The notes: generated by a model not told the origin, from the letters alone. Numbered from the stretch's first letter, positions 11,401 through 24,600 are shown. The stretch: 35,440 bases of DNA from Nymphaea colorata (GCF_008831285.2 NW_022204743.1:1-35440); one strand, 5' to 3'. Numbers and translations: made by a program.

Positions 11401-14400
11401 AAGTTGGGCCAAATTGCATACTATGCTCCAATTCTGCCACCTGTGTGACATGCAATATCGGTTTACTGGAACGATTTGCGACCAATGTGATACTGGCTAT
11501 ACTGGAAATGTATGTGACGCTTGTGCTACTGGCTATTTCCGAAATTCAGCCATCTGTAGTTCTGCACACAGATCAGCCAGCACTGTCAAGCCTGCTAAGA
11601 TGGAGTTCTTGCACCACTTGTGCAACTGGCTATACAACCAGCACATGCGGAACTTGCTTGGTTGGATACTATGCATCATCTACGAGCCCTTCACCTGCAG
11701 TATCTGCACGGACATTACTGCCCAGTGCCTCGAGTGTACCGATGCCTCGACATGTACCTCTTGTTCTCTTGGATATGCGGGACCACTTGCAACGTCTGCG
11801 CCACTGGATACACTGGAAACACTGCTCTACCTGCGATACGGGATATTACTCAGCACCAGGAGGCTATTGTCTTCCCTGCACTGACGTAAGCCCGCACTGC
11901 AATACATGCGCCGTCCGACAGCTGCACTCAATGCGCAGTCGATACACTGGAAACGTCTGTGAAATCTGCTCGACCGGATATTTTGTCTCAGCACCAACTC
12001 CCTTCACTTGCTCATCTTGCGCCACCACATCAGCCCCCACTGTCAGCAATGCGTTGATGCGACAACTTGTACAGTCTGCGATACTGGATATGTAGTCCCT
12101 GGCTGTGCCACTTGCTGGTTGGTTATTATGCATCATCTACGAGTCCCTTCACCTGCAGTATCTGCACGGACATTACTGCCCAGTGCCTCGAGTGTACCGA
12201 TGCCTCACATGACTCTCTGTTCTCTTGGATACGCGGACCACCTGCAACGTCTGCGCCACAGGTTACTAAGGAGCACCTGCTCAGTTGCTCTGCTGGTTAT
12301 TACTCGCACCAGGCGGATACTGCCTTCCCTGCACTGACGTAAGCCCGCACTGTAACTATGTTCAGATCCAACTGGTTGCACTCAATGCGCCACATAATAC
12401 ACTGGCAATCTTTGTGATATCTGCTCAACAGGCTACTTTGTCTCGTAACTACTCCCTTTACTTGCTTATCTTGCGCTACCACCATCAGCCCCCACTGTCA
12501 GCAATGCGTTGATGCGACAACTTGTACAGTCTGCGATATGGATAGTAGTCCTGGCTGTGCCACTTGCTTGGTTGGTATATGCATCATCTACGAGTCCTTT
12601 CACCTGCAGTATCTGCACTGAAATTACTGCCCAGTGCCTTGAATGTACCGATGCCCACATGCACTCTCTGTCTTGTTGGATACGCGGGAGCCACTTGCAA
12701 CTTATGTGATGCAGGATACTAGGGACCAACTTGCTCTACTTGTGTGACAGGATATTACGCTTCTTCCCTTTTACTGTCTGAGTTGCACAGTTTCAATCCC
12801 CACTGTGAAGCATGTTTAGATGCGACAGCATGCACGCAATGCGCAACCGGATATACTGGCACAATCTGCGAGAACTGCTTACCTGGATACTACCTTGAAA
12901 ATACTTCTCCCGTCATCAGCTGCTTTTCGTGTGCCGCCACCATCAGTCCCCACTGTCAACAATGCATTGATGCGACAACTTGTACTGTCTGTGAAATAGG
13001 ATATTAGAGCCCTACATGCGGAACTTGCCTCATTTGGCTACTATGTTTCATCTACAAGCCCTTTCACGTGCAGTATCTGCACCGGCATTACTGCCCAGTG
13101 CCTCGGAGTGCACTGATGCTTCCACCTGCATCTTCTGTTCTGTTGGATACGCTGGAGCTACCTGCGATATCTGTGCTACTGGATACACTGGACTAGCCTG
13201 TTCCACCTGTGATACGGGATACTATCCTTGGTTTGGCCTTTGCAACTCTTGTTCTTCAGCCATTTCTCACTGTAATTAATGCTCGGTCTAAATAGCCTGC
13301 ACTGTTTGTGCAACAGGTTACACTGGAATGGTTTGTTAATATTGCTCAACTGGCTACTACTTATCTACTCCAGTTCCCTTCACTTGCACTTCCTGCGTCA
13401 CTTCAATCAGCCCTCAATGTCAGCACTGCACTGACGCTTCTACTTGCACAGTTTGCGATACTGGATACTAAACTCCTGCATGCGGCACTTGTTCATTTGG
13501 CTACTATGTCTCAGCGACAACTCCCTTCACCTGCACGATTTGCACAACCATCAGCGCACAATGCTTGCAATGCTCTGACGCCAAACTTGCACAAGCTGCT
13601 TACTTGGCTACGCGGGAAGCACTTGCACAGTCTGCGCAACTGGATATGTTGGATCTACTTGTTCCATTTGCGATATTGGGTACTACATGGATCCAGCAGG
13701 ATTTGCTATGCTTGTTCCTCTGCCATTAATGTCCATTGCCTTATTTGCGATAATAATATAATGTGTTCTATGTGCGATGTTGGCTACACTGGTCCTGTCT
13801 GTGACACTTGTGATGTTTCCTATTATCAATCGTCCTCGAGCCCAATTACATGCGTTGCCTGCGCAACTGTTGGCCCTCAGTGCATCCAATGCACAGATGC
13901 AACAACTTGCACCTCTTGCATGCTTGGCTTTGCAGGAATCACTTGCCAAAATTGCGCTATCGGATATACTGGAGTCATGTGTAGTGTTTGTGATGTTGGA
14001 TATTACATGACCAACGGTGCAGTCTGTAACTCATGCATCGCTGCGATTGGAGTTCACTGTGTCACCTGTGTAGATGGAATCACCTGCATACCTGTGCTGT
14101 TGGCTATACTGGACCCATTTGCGATACTTGTGACGTTGGATACATGGGAAATAACTGTGAGATATGCGTTCCAGGATATTATAATAACGCAGGAGTCTGT
14201 ATTGCTTGCTCAACGATTGGTGTAAATTGCCTAGAATGCACCTCTGCCACTACTTGCACTGTCTGCTCTACTGGATTCACAGGGACAATCTGTAGCGTCT
14301 GTGATGCTGGCTATACTGGCGACTGCAGCATTTGTGATGTTGGATATTACCAAACAACTACTGGAATTTGCAGCACTTGTACAGTGATCAGCTCTCATTG

Positions 14401-17400
14401 TCAAGTTTGCGCAGACGGAATCTCTTGCACAACCTGCGCTGCTGGCTATACGACTCCAACATGTTCTTCTTGCTTGGTGGGATACTATGTCTCTACAACC
14501 GCTCCCTTCACTTGCACTCCCTGCACGGTTATTAGTGCTAACTGTAATGAATGCTCCGATGGAGTGGTCTGCTCATTATGCGCCACTGGATTCGCAGATC
14601 CAACCTGCTCTTCTTGCGCAGTGGGATACACAGGAGTAGGCTGCGCTGTTTGTGATGTGGGATACTTCGCCAACAATGGTATTTGCACCTCTTGCACAAT
14701 TATTGATTCCAACTGTCAGCAATGCGGAGATGGCATTACTTGCACCTTATGCGCAGCGGGTTACACAAATCCCACCTGCACCTTATGCGCCACAGGTTAT
14801 TATGCCTCATCCACTTCTCCTTTAGTCTGTACGGCATGCACAACAGTTGGCGCCCAGTGCACCCAATGCTCCAGCTCGACCACTTGCACTGCCTGTGCTC
14901 TTGGGTATGCAGACATGACTTGCTCTTCTTGTGCAGTGGGATACACCGGAGCAGGCTGTGCTCTTTGTGATACTGGATATTTCTTGGACGCTGGCGTTTG
15001 CCTCGTTTGCACTCTGGTAAGTGCTACCTGTAATACTTGTACCAACGCCCTCTCATGCCTCACTTGCGCCATCGGATATGCTGGCATTACATGCGGAAGT
15101 TGCGATGTTGGGTATTAGGGACCTACTTGCAACGTTTGTAGCAGCGGATACTACCAAAACACTGCTTACTGTCTTGCTTGTAGCTCCATTAGTGTCTACT
15201 GTAATCAATGCGCTGATGGCATCACTTGCACCACTTGTGCCACCGGATATACAGCTTCAGATTGCTCGCAATGCTTGGTTGGCTACTATACCTCTTCCAC
15301 TTCTCCATTCACCTGTGCATCATGCCTTGACATTAGTCCTTATGCACTCAATGCTCGAATTCAACTTTCTGTGCGGTGTGCGCAGTTGGATACACTGGAG
15401 CCACTTGCTCAGTGTGCGCCTTGGGATATTAGGGTGTTAATTGTTCCACATGCTCATTGGGATACTATTCTAACGCTCTTCTCTGCTCTCCATGCACAGT
15501 AATCAGCGCGAACTGCAACCAATGCAGCAACGCAATCACTTGCTCTGTTTGTGCTATTGGCTACACCGGATCTATTTGTGGCTCATGCGCCACTGGCTTC
15601 ACAGGCATAAACGGTACTTGCGATACTTGTCTCACTGGCTACTACATGCTGTCTGGACTTTGCACGGCTTGCTCATCGATCGATGTTAATTGCTTGACCT
15701 GCGCTAACGGTACTTGTTCGGTCTGCAGCACAGGCTATCAAGGCCCTACTTGCACTCTCTGCTTGCCTAACTACGGATACACTGCTTCTCCCTTGACCTG
15801 TACTCCCTGCATAACTGGATTCGCCTCTTTGGGAGGAACTTCAGTCTGCTTCAATACTACCGTTCCCCAGGCTGTCAACTCCACCAGCAACACTACCGAG
15901 CTGGCCAGCGCAGCCGGCATCAACATTTCCTCAAGCATCACCCTGGCTCCTCCTCCCGCCATCAACGAAACTGTTGTCAATACTCTTCCTTTCAACACAA
16001 ACACATTCATTACTTCGAACAATAGGCTGGAGTCTTTCAGAATCATCCAGGCCACAACTACAGCCAGCTTCAGGGTCTATTACCTTGACCACTAGTCTCC
16101 CACTAACATAAATACTCTTGCCATAAACAATGTGAACGGTGGTGATTGGAGCTATGTTGGCAGCTCAGCCGATAATCTTTCCTGTATTGTCGTCAAATCT
16201 TCTACCCAGTTCATGGCTCTAAGTTTCGACTTATAGGCTGGAACCTTTACTACCTACGCTAACTTGTCCATTAGTAGTATTCCCACCAGTATTTTGGCGA
16301 GCACTTTCGTGATTGGTGAGAAATGTCAATATATTTTGAGTGGAACTTTCTACTACAGGTTGAATTCAACTGGCCTAAGCTTCATCAGAGCATTCAACAA
16401 TGTGAAGGCCTATAGTTCATCCTTGAAGTTTATCGTGGTGGGCAGCACTCTGTTCGGCTACAATGGTACCAGCTTCATCACTACTTCCCTGCCTAGCTCC
16501 AACTTGTACACTATCAACAATTACTAGGACAGCCTGATTGTGGGTTGCAGCAATAGCACCACCAGCACATCTTCCACTACTTTTTCTATTCAACAGGCCA
16601 TCTACTTCGGCACTTTCGATAACAGGCAATTCAGTGTCTTTGACCAACTGAACATCAGCGCCACTGGCAATCCTACCGCCTCCATTCCTCTCATGGTTTC
16701 TCCAAAATTGACCAAACTTCACTACCAATACTACGTGGGGGCAACCTGACCATTGTCTTCAAGGAAATTGACTTTGATTAGGAGGAGGTTTCTGATATTA
16801 CCTTCAGAGTCAGGGACAATTCGTCTCAACTGTGAGCAAAGTGACCCAATTTACCAAGGCTAACTACTTCCTGGGTGAGTTCTATCTAGTGATTAGAAAC
16901 GATAGTGGTCTCTCCAATCCCCTTACAAGCACAACCGCTACAGTCGAGGAGACCTATTCTTTCATGAGCTCCACTCTCATCTTCATGCGTCCAGATCACT
17001 CCTTGCCAGTGAGGCTGGCAAGTGCTTCAGGACTTATATTGATGATTACTTCACTGATCAGTTGATTGTCCTTGACCTATACGATAATGGAGCGACCAAT
17101 AACAAGGGATATGACATTTACTCTTACTCATACGGCAATTTGGCATCAATCATCAAGGTCATTCCTCCCCCTATTCCACCTATCTCAGCTTCACTCCTCC
17201 CACCTTCACTAGCTCCTCAACTCTCGCCACTTCCTTCGGATGGATCTATATCAATACTGGTGCACTACCACCAAGTCGACCATCACAGTCTATAAGCACA
17301 ATGACGCCCTCAGCACTCACCTCGCAAGTGGCGCTCTCTCGATTTCCCAGGCTGGTATCTGCAGCATCTTGGCCTACTCTTAAAACTGCATAATTACTTC

Positions 17401-20400
17401 CAGGGCCAGACCACCACCTACACTATTCACAAGATGACCCAATCTTCCAATGGCACTATCACATTCGCTTCCACTGATATCACAGTGGCTGTCAGCGCAG
17501 CCACAAACAAGCTAGTCTGGAGAGTGAACAGCGACTGTCAAGATTTGCCATAGACAGCAATATCTTTGCCCTATTCAGTGGATCATACACCTTGGTCTTA
17601 AACAATACCTCAGCTTCGCATGGATAGCCATTGACCAGATTTCAGTATGCCCTAGTTGCAGGATCCATTTGGAAGTACGATAACACATCCAACTCCTACA
17701 AGAGTTATTACTCTGCTCTCAATTCCACCTTTACTGCAGGCAGTGCCATTCAATCCTACAATCGCAGCATTATCGTATACAAGATGGGAACAACCTCTGC
17801 CCTTGTGAACTCATTTACCGATAATGGAACAGCCCTCAGGATTCTACCCATTATCAAGTTGTCAGGCTTAAGACCACGCCTAAGATTGCCATATCTCCTC
17901 AACTTTCCTTGGTGGCTATCTATGGCGCATCCTCTTCTAATGCACCAATGGTCAGCTTCTACAGCATTGATTTCACGGACTTTTCTGTTGATTAATTGGA
18001 ATTCCCCACCGACGAGACAGTATTCGACCCATTAACCTGTATGTGGCTCTTGAGGAGACATGGCTCTACGTGAGGCAACTGAAGAGCTCTCTGCAGACCG
18101 TAGCGGGCGGGAACCAGGAATTCGCTTACTCAATCCAGTACAGTTCTTTGCCACTTTGGCCAAGTAGCAATTTATCAGCCAAACTGATGAGAATAGCTGG
18201 GTGAATACTTCATTGGCACTACTTCCACCGGCAATTTAGGCGTCTACACACAGATCACTCAGAAGCTCCCACTTCAGGAACACTCCAGTGCAGGTAATAA
18301 CTATGAAGTGGTCCCAACTGCATCTTTAGGAAGAGGCTCAGGCTCCAACATTGGAGGAAACTACGTTGATGGTGAGATTTAGCTCTGCGTCTCTGGCTGC
18401 CTTGATTGCTCCAGCGGATTATGCACTTCCTGCTATGCTGGCTACTCTCTTGACTCCAACTCCAATACCTGCTTGATCTGCGGCACCAACTGTCTCAGTT
18501 GCAGTGCTACAAAGACTGATCTTTGCTATTCCTGCGCTATTGGCTCTTATCTCTCAGGCACTTCATGCTTACCATGCGACCCCATCTGTGTTGCTTGCAC
18601 TGGAAATGCTCTCAGTTGTACTGCGTGCCCGCCTGGCCAGTTCTACTCAGTCGCCCAAAAGAACTGCACTAGCTGCCCAAGAAATGTCTCACCTGCGATG
18701 CCAACGGCGTATGCACCAGCTGCCAGAATGGATTTGTCTTCTTCAACGCAACCTGCAGAAGTTGCGTCATCACCTGCTCCAGCTGCAAGTCTGACGACAT
18801 CACCGTTTGCACTTCCTGTACAAGGGCCTTCAGCTCATCTCAGGACAGTGTGTAAGTTGCCCTGATAAATGCACCTCTTGCTTCAACGGAATTTGCGCTG
18901 TTTGCGTGGCAGGCTACCATCCAAGCTCAACCGGAAGCTGCATCTTGGATTGCAGCATGCCCTGTGCTACCTGCAGAGAAAACAGGCCCTCCCATTGTCT
19001 CTCTTGCTTCAGCGGCTCAAGATTGAGTGGCAATACCTGCGTGCAAGACCTTTCATGCAACAAGCACAACAACTGCACAAGCTGTGGTCAGGGTAACGGA
19101 TATATCTTAGTGGGAGCTAACTGCTTGAAGTGTTCCAATATTTCCAATTGCTTGCAATGCAGGCCAACCAACAGCAGAGCTTGCAGTCTTTGTGCTACTG
19201 GTTACTACATCAACGATCGTGATACGTGTACAAGCTGCTTGAGTAGCTGTTCATCTTGTGTTAGTGCCAGTGTTTGCACTGGCTGCGAGGCTGGATATAC
19301 CTTTGCTGAAGGATTTTCTCAGGGCAATGTCTGCAGTGCACCTCGCCCTGTGCTACTTGCTATGGATCTCAGACCTACTGTACCTCTTGCGTAAGCGGCT
19401 TCACCAAGAAAGGCTGGAAATGCCAGAGCAACCTCAACGTTGGCTTCAGCATCAAACTCAGCGCCACCAGTCTCGCCGCAGTCTTGAGTAGTATTGATTC
19501 CATTGTGGGTGAGATGTTGGCTCTACTTGGCATGAGCAAGGACAAGGTAGACGCTATCACCTTCTCATCCATCAAGTTTGGCTCAGTGGGTATGGATGGC
19601 TTTGCCACACCCTAGACGATTGATTAGACTTCAGTCGTCTCATCTACTAACACTCTTTCCACAGGACTTTCAAACAATAACCTCGGTGGATTCTCAGTTA
19701 CTTCGTCCACTGTGGTCAGCAACGGTGTTGAGCCATAGGCAAAGTTAAATCTCCTCTCGTGATTGGTCTTGCTGTGGGAATTCCGATCCTCATAGGTAAT
19801 TAATTTTTTATTTAGTAATTGGCGTTCTGGTTGGATGCTATATCTACAAATCCCGCAAGGCAGCAGCAGCGGAGGGTGAGAACAGTAACTAATCTCGAGC
19901 AGTAATCGCTTAAGGCTCTATTGTGCAAGATAAGGGTTAGGAGCTGATGATACCAACCTCAAGATGCCATACGAGAAATAGTACGCTGACAACTTCATCT
20001 ATGAGCTATAGATCAACGAAAATTCAGACGTCAGCTCTGAAAGCCAGGACATTACACTTGCCGCAGCCACCAAGATCTCCTTCTTCCCCCTCAGACCGAG
20101 GTCATCCCAGAGCGTGAGTCAGAAAAAGAGCAATCAGTTAATTTCGAAACCACCAAGAAGGAAGTCAATGAAGACCCTCTCGAAGTTATCTACCTGGAAC
20201 CCAAACTTCCCCAAACTGAAACTCAGAAAGTAGTGGTGAAGAACAATTCCGGAAAGATAGAGCCTCTCCAAATGATAGAGCGATACAACGATGGTATTGA
20301 CGAAGAAGAGCGCGCCCACCATAAGCTAGAAGTTGTCTAGTTCCCAGAAGTGTAAGAAAAGCCTGATCCCACTCCATCGATGGGAACCAGCAAGTCCGGA

Positions 20401-20622
20401 TACATCATGGAGAACGAGCTCATCTCCCAAGACTCAGAGTCTGCTCCAAGCCAGGGCTACCTATTCGAAATTGAGCTAGACGGCAGTTCTTCAGATTCTG
20501 GGTAGAGCAAGCAAGTCTAGGTGAAATACAACTCATTCTATGAGGTCTAGAGCGAATCTAACATCGTCTACGACGAAGAGGAGGAAGTCGTACCGGTCAA
20601 GAAGAACATGAGACGTAAATGA
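2437..20622 (+). CDS. Giant cysteine-rich type I membrane protein
   Basis: The start ATG 2437 encodes a signal peptide (MKLINTTIKKIVIVALLVVL). About 4,450 residues of Cys-rich modules follow, pattern CxxC-x(2)-GYxGxxC-x(2)-C-x(2)-GYY, of the growth factor receptor/furin-like Cys-rich type that is expanded in ciliates. A Cys-poor Ser/Thr/Asn-rich region with many N-glycosylation sequons covers about 15840-18380, and a second Cys-rich block about 18390-19420. A membrane span (VIGLAVGIPILIVIGVLVG) is split by a 20-nt intron, and an acidic cytoplasmic tail ends at TGA 20620-20622. I see no non-coding gap, so I treat it as one gene of about 6,050 codons. Dozens of frame changes interrupt it, mainly at 3.7-7.7 kb, 9.3-13.6 kb and 16.7-18.4 kb; most look like one-base losses. 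Role unknown; surface adhesion or sensing is inference. It could instead be a decaying pseudogene or several genes. Confidence 0.72.
3729..5367 (+). repeat. Tandem 351-bp coding repeat, five units
   Basis: Near-identical units of 351 bp (117 codons, e.g. GYSGAGCATCISGYYKDLDG) recur with the GCGCTATTGGATAT marker at about 3745, 4088, 4439, 4790 and 5140. The first unit spans only about 343 bp because it has lost eight bases, nearly all in short homopolymers. The fourth lacks one G of GGG near 4835, changing frame. The units lie within the Cys-rich ectodomain of the giant gene. Two more units lie at about 6051 and 6402. Confidence 0.92.
5150..7293 (+). repeat. 1,260-bp segmental duplication with a GC-rich insert
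   Basis: About 5150-6033 is repeated at about 6410-7293, an offset of exactly 1,260 bp. Each copy has a partial 351-bp unit followed by about 650 bp of markedly GC-rich Cys-rich coding sequence (5368-6020 and 6628-7280), with a full 351-bp unit between them. I see one base difference between copies (G at 5537, A at 6797). Both copies carry the same missing base at GACGGACGACC (about 5574-5584 and 6834-6844), which breaks the frame between CTACDG and TTCSSCTTGYTG. Confidence 0.9.
9470..10636 (+). repeat. Pair of similar ~185-bp segments in the Cys-rich domain
   Basis: About 9470-9655 and 10446-10636 encode nearly the same stretch (CAVGFTGTICDTCATGHSG, then DCDVCIAG). The first copy reads GCAGGTATTATAAAG where the second reads GCAGGCTATTATAAAG, so one C is missing and the frame is lost. 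This comparison pinpoints one frame change. Confidence 0.8.
11640..13200 (+). repeat. Second tandem repeat cluster, period about 450-465 bp
   Basis: The landmark TATCTGCAC(C/T/G)G..ATTACTGCCCAGTGCCT occurs at about 11701, 12159, 12610 and 13074, giving periods of 458, 451 and 464 bp. The units encode Cys-rich modules (SSTSPFTCSICTDITAQC) of the giant protein. They are more divergent than the 351-bp units and carry many small gaps, which leaves this part almost without a continuous frame. Confidence 0.75.
19796..19815 (+). other. 20-nt intron in the giant gene
   Basis: GTAATTAATTTTTTATTTAG lies between CTCATAG and TAATTGGC. Removing it rejoins the transmembrane segment (GIPILI / VIGVLVGCYIYK). 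GT-AG, exactly 20 nt. Confidence 0.85.
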
Positions 20623-20742
20623 TCGCCATCCCTTTCCATCATCTATTATTATCCATCACCCTATCATCAAATTCCATCATCATACGATTTTAATTTCACA
20701 TCCATCGTGATTATTTATCTAAGACAATAACAATAAAATTAT

Positions 20743-21571
20743 ATGCAGAAGGAGGACTCCCAACTGCTCAATCCCGAAGATAACAATACCCTCATACCTT
20801 ACGCCCTCTATAGCTAGCACAAGCAAGCCAGACTATAGGCGCAGAACCAACGACAACAGGCCTAGCATACGGTCGCGTACCTCGAGCGTCAAGCCAAGAG
20901 AGCCTTGAAAGAGGCGGAGCGCAGAAAACAGTCCCTCCAAAACTATTACACCATCGTCCAGAGCAGGGTGGAGGAATATAGGATTGTAAAAATTGCTTTA
21001 ACTAGAAAGAAAAGCATCATGAGCATGTAGCCAAGGAGCTCAACCAGCTCAGGTAGGTCAATCTTTCAGCCAAAATGCAGGCAGCTGCCAAGAGAGCCAG
21101 CGCTCGCAGCAAATTGGAAAGCTTGAACAAGCAAATGGCCACTGATGTCAAGTCCTTTCGATCCATATCGGAACGCAAGCTCATCGAGGAACGTGAGCTT
21201 TAAAGGTCTCTGCTGAAAGTACATGTGCCCCCAGTTAGAAAAAGAACGAAGCATTAACTAGCAAGATAGTGGAAGCCAATGCCAATTCTAGAGTACGGGC
21301 GATGGGACACCGCCGGGCAGCATCTAACGAAGTGAAGAACGATTTGATTCGATTGCAAGAAAAGATTCGTATGCGGGAGTTAGATAAGGCAAATAACCTC
21401 AATTCTCGCCAGGAGTAGCTGAAGAAGCTGGTGGAGAAGGGGAGAAAATAGCGGGAAAAGTATGAAGCATCCCTCTTGTAAGCTCGCACCATGCCAGTCG
21501 ACAAGGTCTACTCCCAAATAAAGGGCAATAGCGCATCCAGACGCAGCCATCGCAACTCACGCATCCTCTGA
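20743..21571 (+). CDS. Coiled-coil protein, about 262 residues
   Basis: ATG 20743 (MQKEDSQLLNPEDNNTLIPY) to TGA 21569-21571, with two 20-nt introns at 20986-21005 and 21219-21238 whose removal gives an unbroken frame. The protein is Lys/Glu/Arg/Gln-rich and almost wholly helical from about residue 30 (e.g. LERQAKRALKEAERRKQSL; KLIEERELERSLLKKKNEAL), with no signal peptide or membrane span, so it is probably a cytoskeletal or scaffold protein (inference). The C-terminus is basic and Ser-rich (GNSASRRSHRNSRIL). It follows the giant gene by 120 bp and precedes another coiled-coil gene on the same strand by only 49 bp. No family recognised. Confidence 0.8.
20986..21005 (+). other. 20-nt intron
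   Basis: GTAAAAATTGCTTTAACTAG; removal joins EEYRI to KEKHHEHVAKEL. GT-AG. Confidence 0.9.
21219..21238 (+). other. 20-nt intron
   Basis: GTACATGTGCCCCCAGTTAG; removal joins ERSLLK to KKNEALTSKIVEAN. GT-AG, phase 0. Confidence 0.9.
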
Positions 21572-21620
21572 TTTTCTTTATGATATGATACGTTTGCTAT
21601 ATAACTTATAATCGCTATTA

Positions 21621-24600
21621 ATGAGCCAACCAAGCAACCCTCTAGTCACCTCATAAACCGCATAGGCCAAATACCGCAAGGCTCTCGCTTAAATTCAAAA
21701 AATACACAGCGCAAATAGAGTCCTAAAGACCGAATCAGAGACGCAAAAGTGGAATGGGACCAAAAAGAGCAAGCCATGGCAAATGTAATTCACGGTTTGT
21801 AACTTAAAAATCGATAGCTATAGCAAGAAAATAACGGCCTCAGAGAGATAAAGACCAAACTGGAAACTTTCTTAGAGGAACTGCAGATCAGCAACACCGA
21901 ACTGAGAAAAGAGCATAGCAGTCTTTAGCGAGAAGTTGCCTTCCTGAATGATACTCTTGCATAGCAAAGCGCAGAACTAAAGAAAGTAGCTGCTCTCATA
22001 GGCTAGAAGGGTCTTGCTGCTCTCTTTGCCTCCTACTAGGAGAGAGAACTAGCCTACCGCAAGGACATCGCCCGCAGGAAGAATTGATAAGGACTTATAA
22101 CAACTCCATTCAGCATCTTTAAAACGAGCTGGCAGAAGAACGCCAACAGAGATTTCGACTAGAAGACTTGAGCAGCAGCCTCAAGGCAGAAGTAGGAAAA
22201 TACAAATAACTGAACAGTGGGCTGCTCAGCAAGCACGAGGCAGTTCTTTCCGCCATGATGCACAAAAGTTTGGAGGGGAAGGATAAATACCGAGAAGCCG
22301 AAACTGCGTTGGCAGACATTAGTAGGCAGTTGTAGCAAGTAAGAAGCAGCAGGATTTAGCAGCAAAACATGCAAAGAAGCACTGTCAGTATTGATCTTTA
22401 TGATAAGCTGCTGGGCGAAAAGCGGAAAGTGGAAGATGAAGTGTGAGGCTGCAGCTGAGGATAAAATCAAACGAGAATAGAGAGAAAGAGATATTGTAGG
22501 TTGAGGAACAGCTCAAGCTGGCAAATCTAAAGATATAGCATTTGCAGGAATAGTGCAACACATTGAGAAGCAAATTGGTTGTGGTGGAGACCAAGAGCAT
22601 TTTGGTATAAAATGGGGAAAGCAAAATAAAAGAAACCAAGGAAAAGATTGACGACCTTCCTTAAAACACGTCTTCATTAAAAACTCTGCTGATAATAGCC
22701 ATTTCCAGCTCATGAAGGAGTACATCGTGGAGACCAAATAAAAATTGACCAAGGCACTTCTCGAGAAAAAATAATACGAGAAAAAGTATAGGCATTTGAA
22801 GGAAAAGATAGCTGAAAAAAATTAAAGGGCTAGCATACTGGAGGAGCAACAAAAGATAATGCAAGGAAAGCTGTAAGGTTTCTAAAAACTCACTTAACGG
22901 CTGCAATTTTAGCTTTAGCGTAGCCTGGAGACCAATGAGGAAGAAATGGCCAAAATGAAGACTGTAACAAATGAGGCGCTTGCTCAGCAGGCAGAATAGG
23001 CAAAAAATTCACTAACTTATATGAATGCTCAACTGTATGCCCACCAACAGCATTTTAGCAAAATCAAAGAGAGCTACAGCAAGAGATCAGTACTCTGCAG
23101 GCGAGCCTAAGTGCAGCGAAGCTGAGATATGGCACTGTATAGGATGAGCTAAATCAAACCAAATAATTTTTAGCAATCTATAAGACAAAGTTCCAAGAGT
23201 TATAAGCTAAAAATTCCTAGATCCAGGAATCACAAGCCATTCTCTCCTAGAATGCTTTAAGGTTTGAGCAGCTCTACCGCTAGTAAAGAAACAAAAACTA
23301 ATTGATTGAGTCTCAGAAACAGTCACTCAATGCCAAACTTGTCTACACTAGGTAGCAAATGGAGAAGAGACTGCAGCAGGATAGTGCAGCCCAGCAGAGA
23401 GAGGCAGGATACGAGAGCGAACTCATGAAATTGAGAGCAGAACTAGTGCAAGTCAGGAGCGAAGCAGCACAACTCCACAACAGCCTCAAAGTGGCAAACC
23501 AGTTGGAGGATAATCGCATGACCATATCGGGAGCAGCCAGATCAGAAGGCAGCTATCACGCATCTCTGGAGCAGAACTATCACCAAGAACGTCAGAGGAA
23601 CAAAGTACTAGAATCTGAGTTGTCTTCACTTCGCCAAAAGGCAGACCGGGCTAATTAGCAAGCCCAGAGAGCAGCCTCACTAGAAGAAGCTCTTTTCGCC
23701 AAAAATGATGAATGAATGACCTCAAGCGCAGGACCATCGGTTTCGAGAGGCAAGTGGCCATCCTTTAGTCTTAAATGAAGGGGATTCGCAATGAATATGA
23801 AACTTTGAAGAGAGAAAATCTATCTTGAAAAATCGGCTCAAGGATAGCGGGCAGGAAGTGAGGAAAAGCTTTATAGCGAGGGAGGAGGAGGAACAAAGGA
23901 ATGCACTGCGGATAAGCGAAGAGTTAGTAGCAGCCAACATTGAGTTGCGGGAGGAGAAGAGGGCCTCTTCTAAGATGCAGGTGGAGCTATAAAGTGCTAA
24001 GAACGAGCTGTAGAGAACAGAGTAGCTGCTGGAGCAAGGCAGGCGTAAGTAGGCAGCTCGCGCCGAAGAATTAAACACTCTACGCACTACTTACGAATCG
24101 CTTTGCTAGGAAAATGCTCGCATCAAAGCCTAACTTAAGTACCAGAGCAGCATGTATATAACTTTTAATGCAGCCAATAAGGATTAGCATCCTAAAACAA
24201 TGCAGCTCACGACAGAATCAATAGACTCATACAAGAAAACAACGAATTAAGATCAAAAATTCAGTCCATAGATAGCGATGTAAGCTTAAAATTACACAGC
24301 ATTCTAGTTTGAAAAGAGAGTTAGGAGGGCTCAAAATATATTTAACGTAAATTGAAACCTTCGTCAGCATTAGGAATCCTAATGCTGGGTGGCAGGAGCA
24401 ACGAGACAAATAAAACCTGTCTAATTTCGTATTTTCTCTTTTACAAAGATCCAACGATTCAAGAAAGTCTTGACAATGGCTGGCCACATCCGCATCCAAC
24501 AAGACTCCCCGCAAAAGTATCATTCAAGCAATTTCTCCATCAACCGTCCTCCCACTCTTGAGCAGTCGAGCGTTCTCCAAGAACTGCCTCACAGTCTGCA

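Noticed and set aside
2437-20622. Giant gene as a pseudogene
   Set aside because: Frame changes are dominated by homopolymer losses and also affect clearly functional genes; Cys spacing is kept on both sides of each break. Not excluded without polishing.
2437-20622. Programmed frameshifting as in Euplotes
   Set aside because: The breaks have no common slippery motif, are not next to stop-codon signatures, and are far too frequent.
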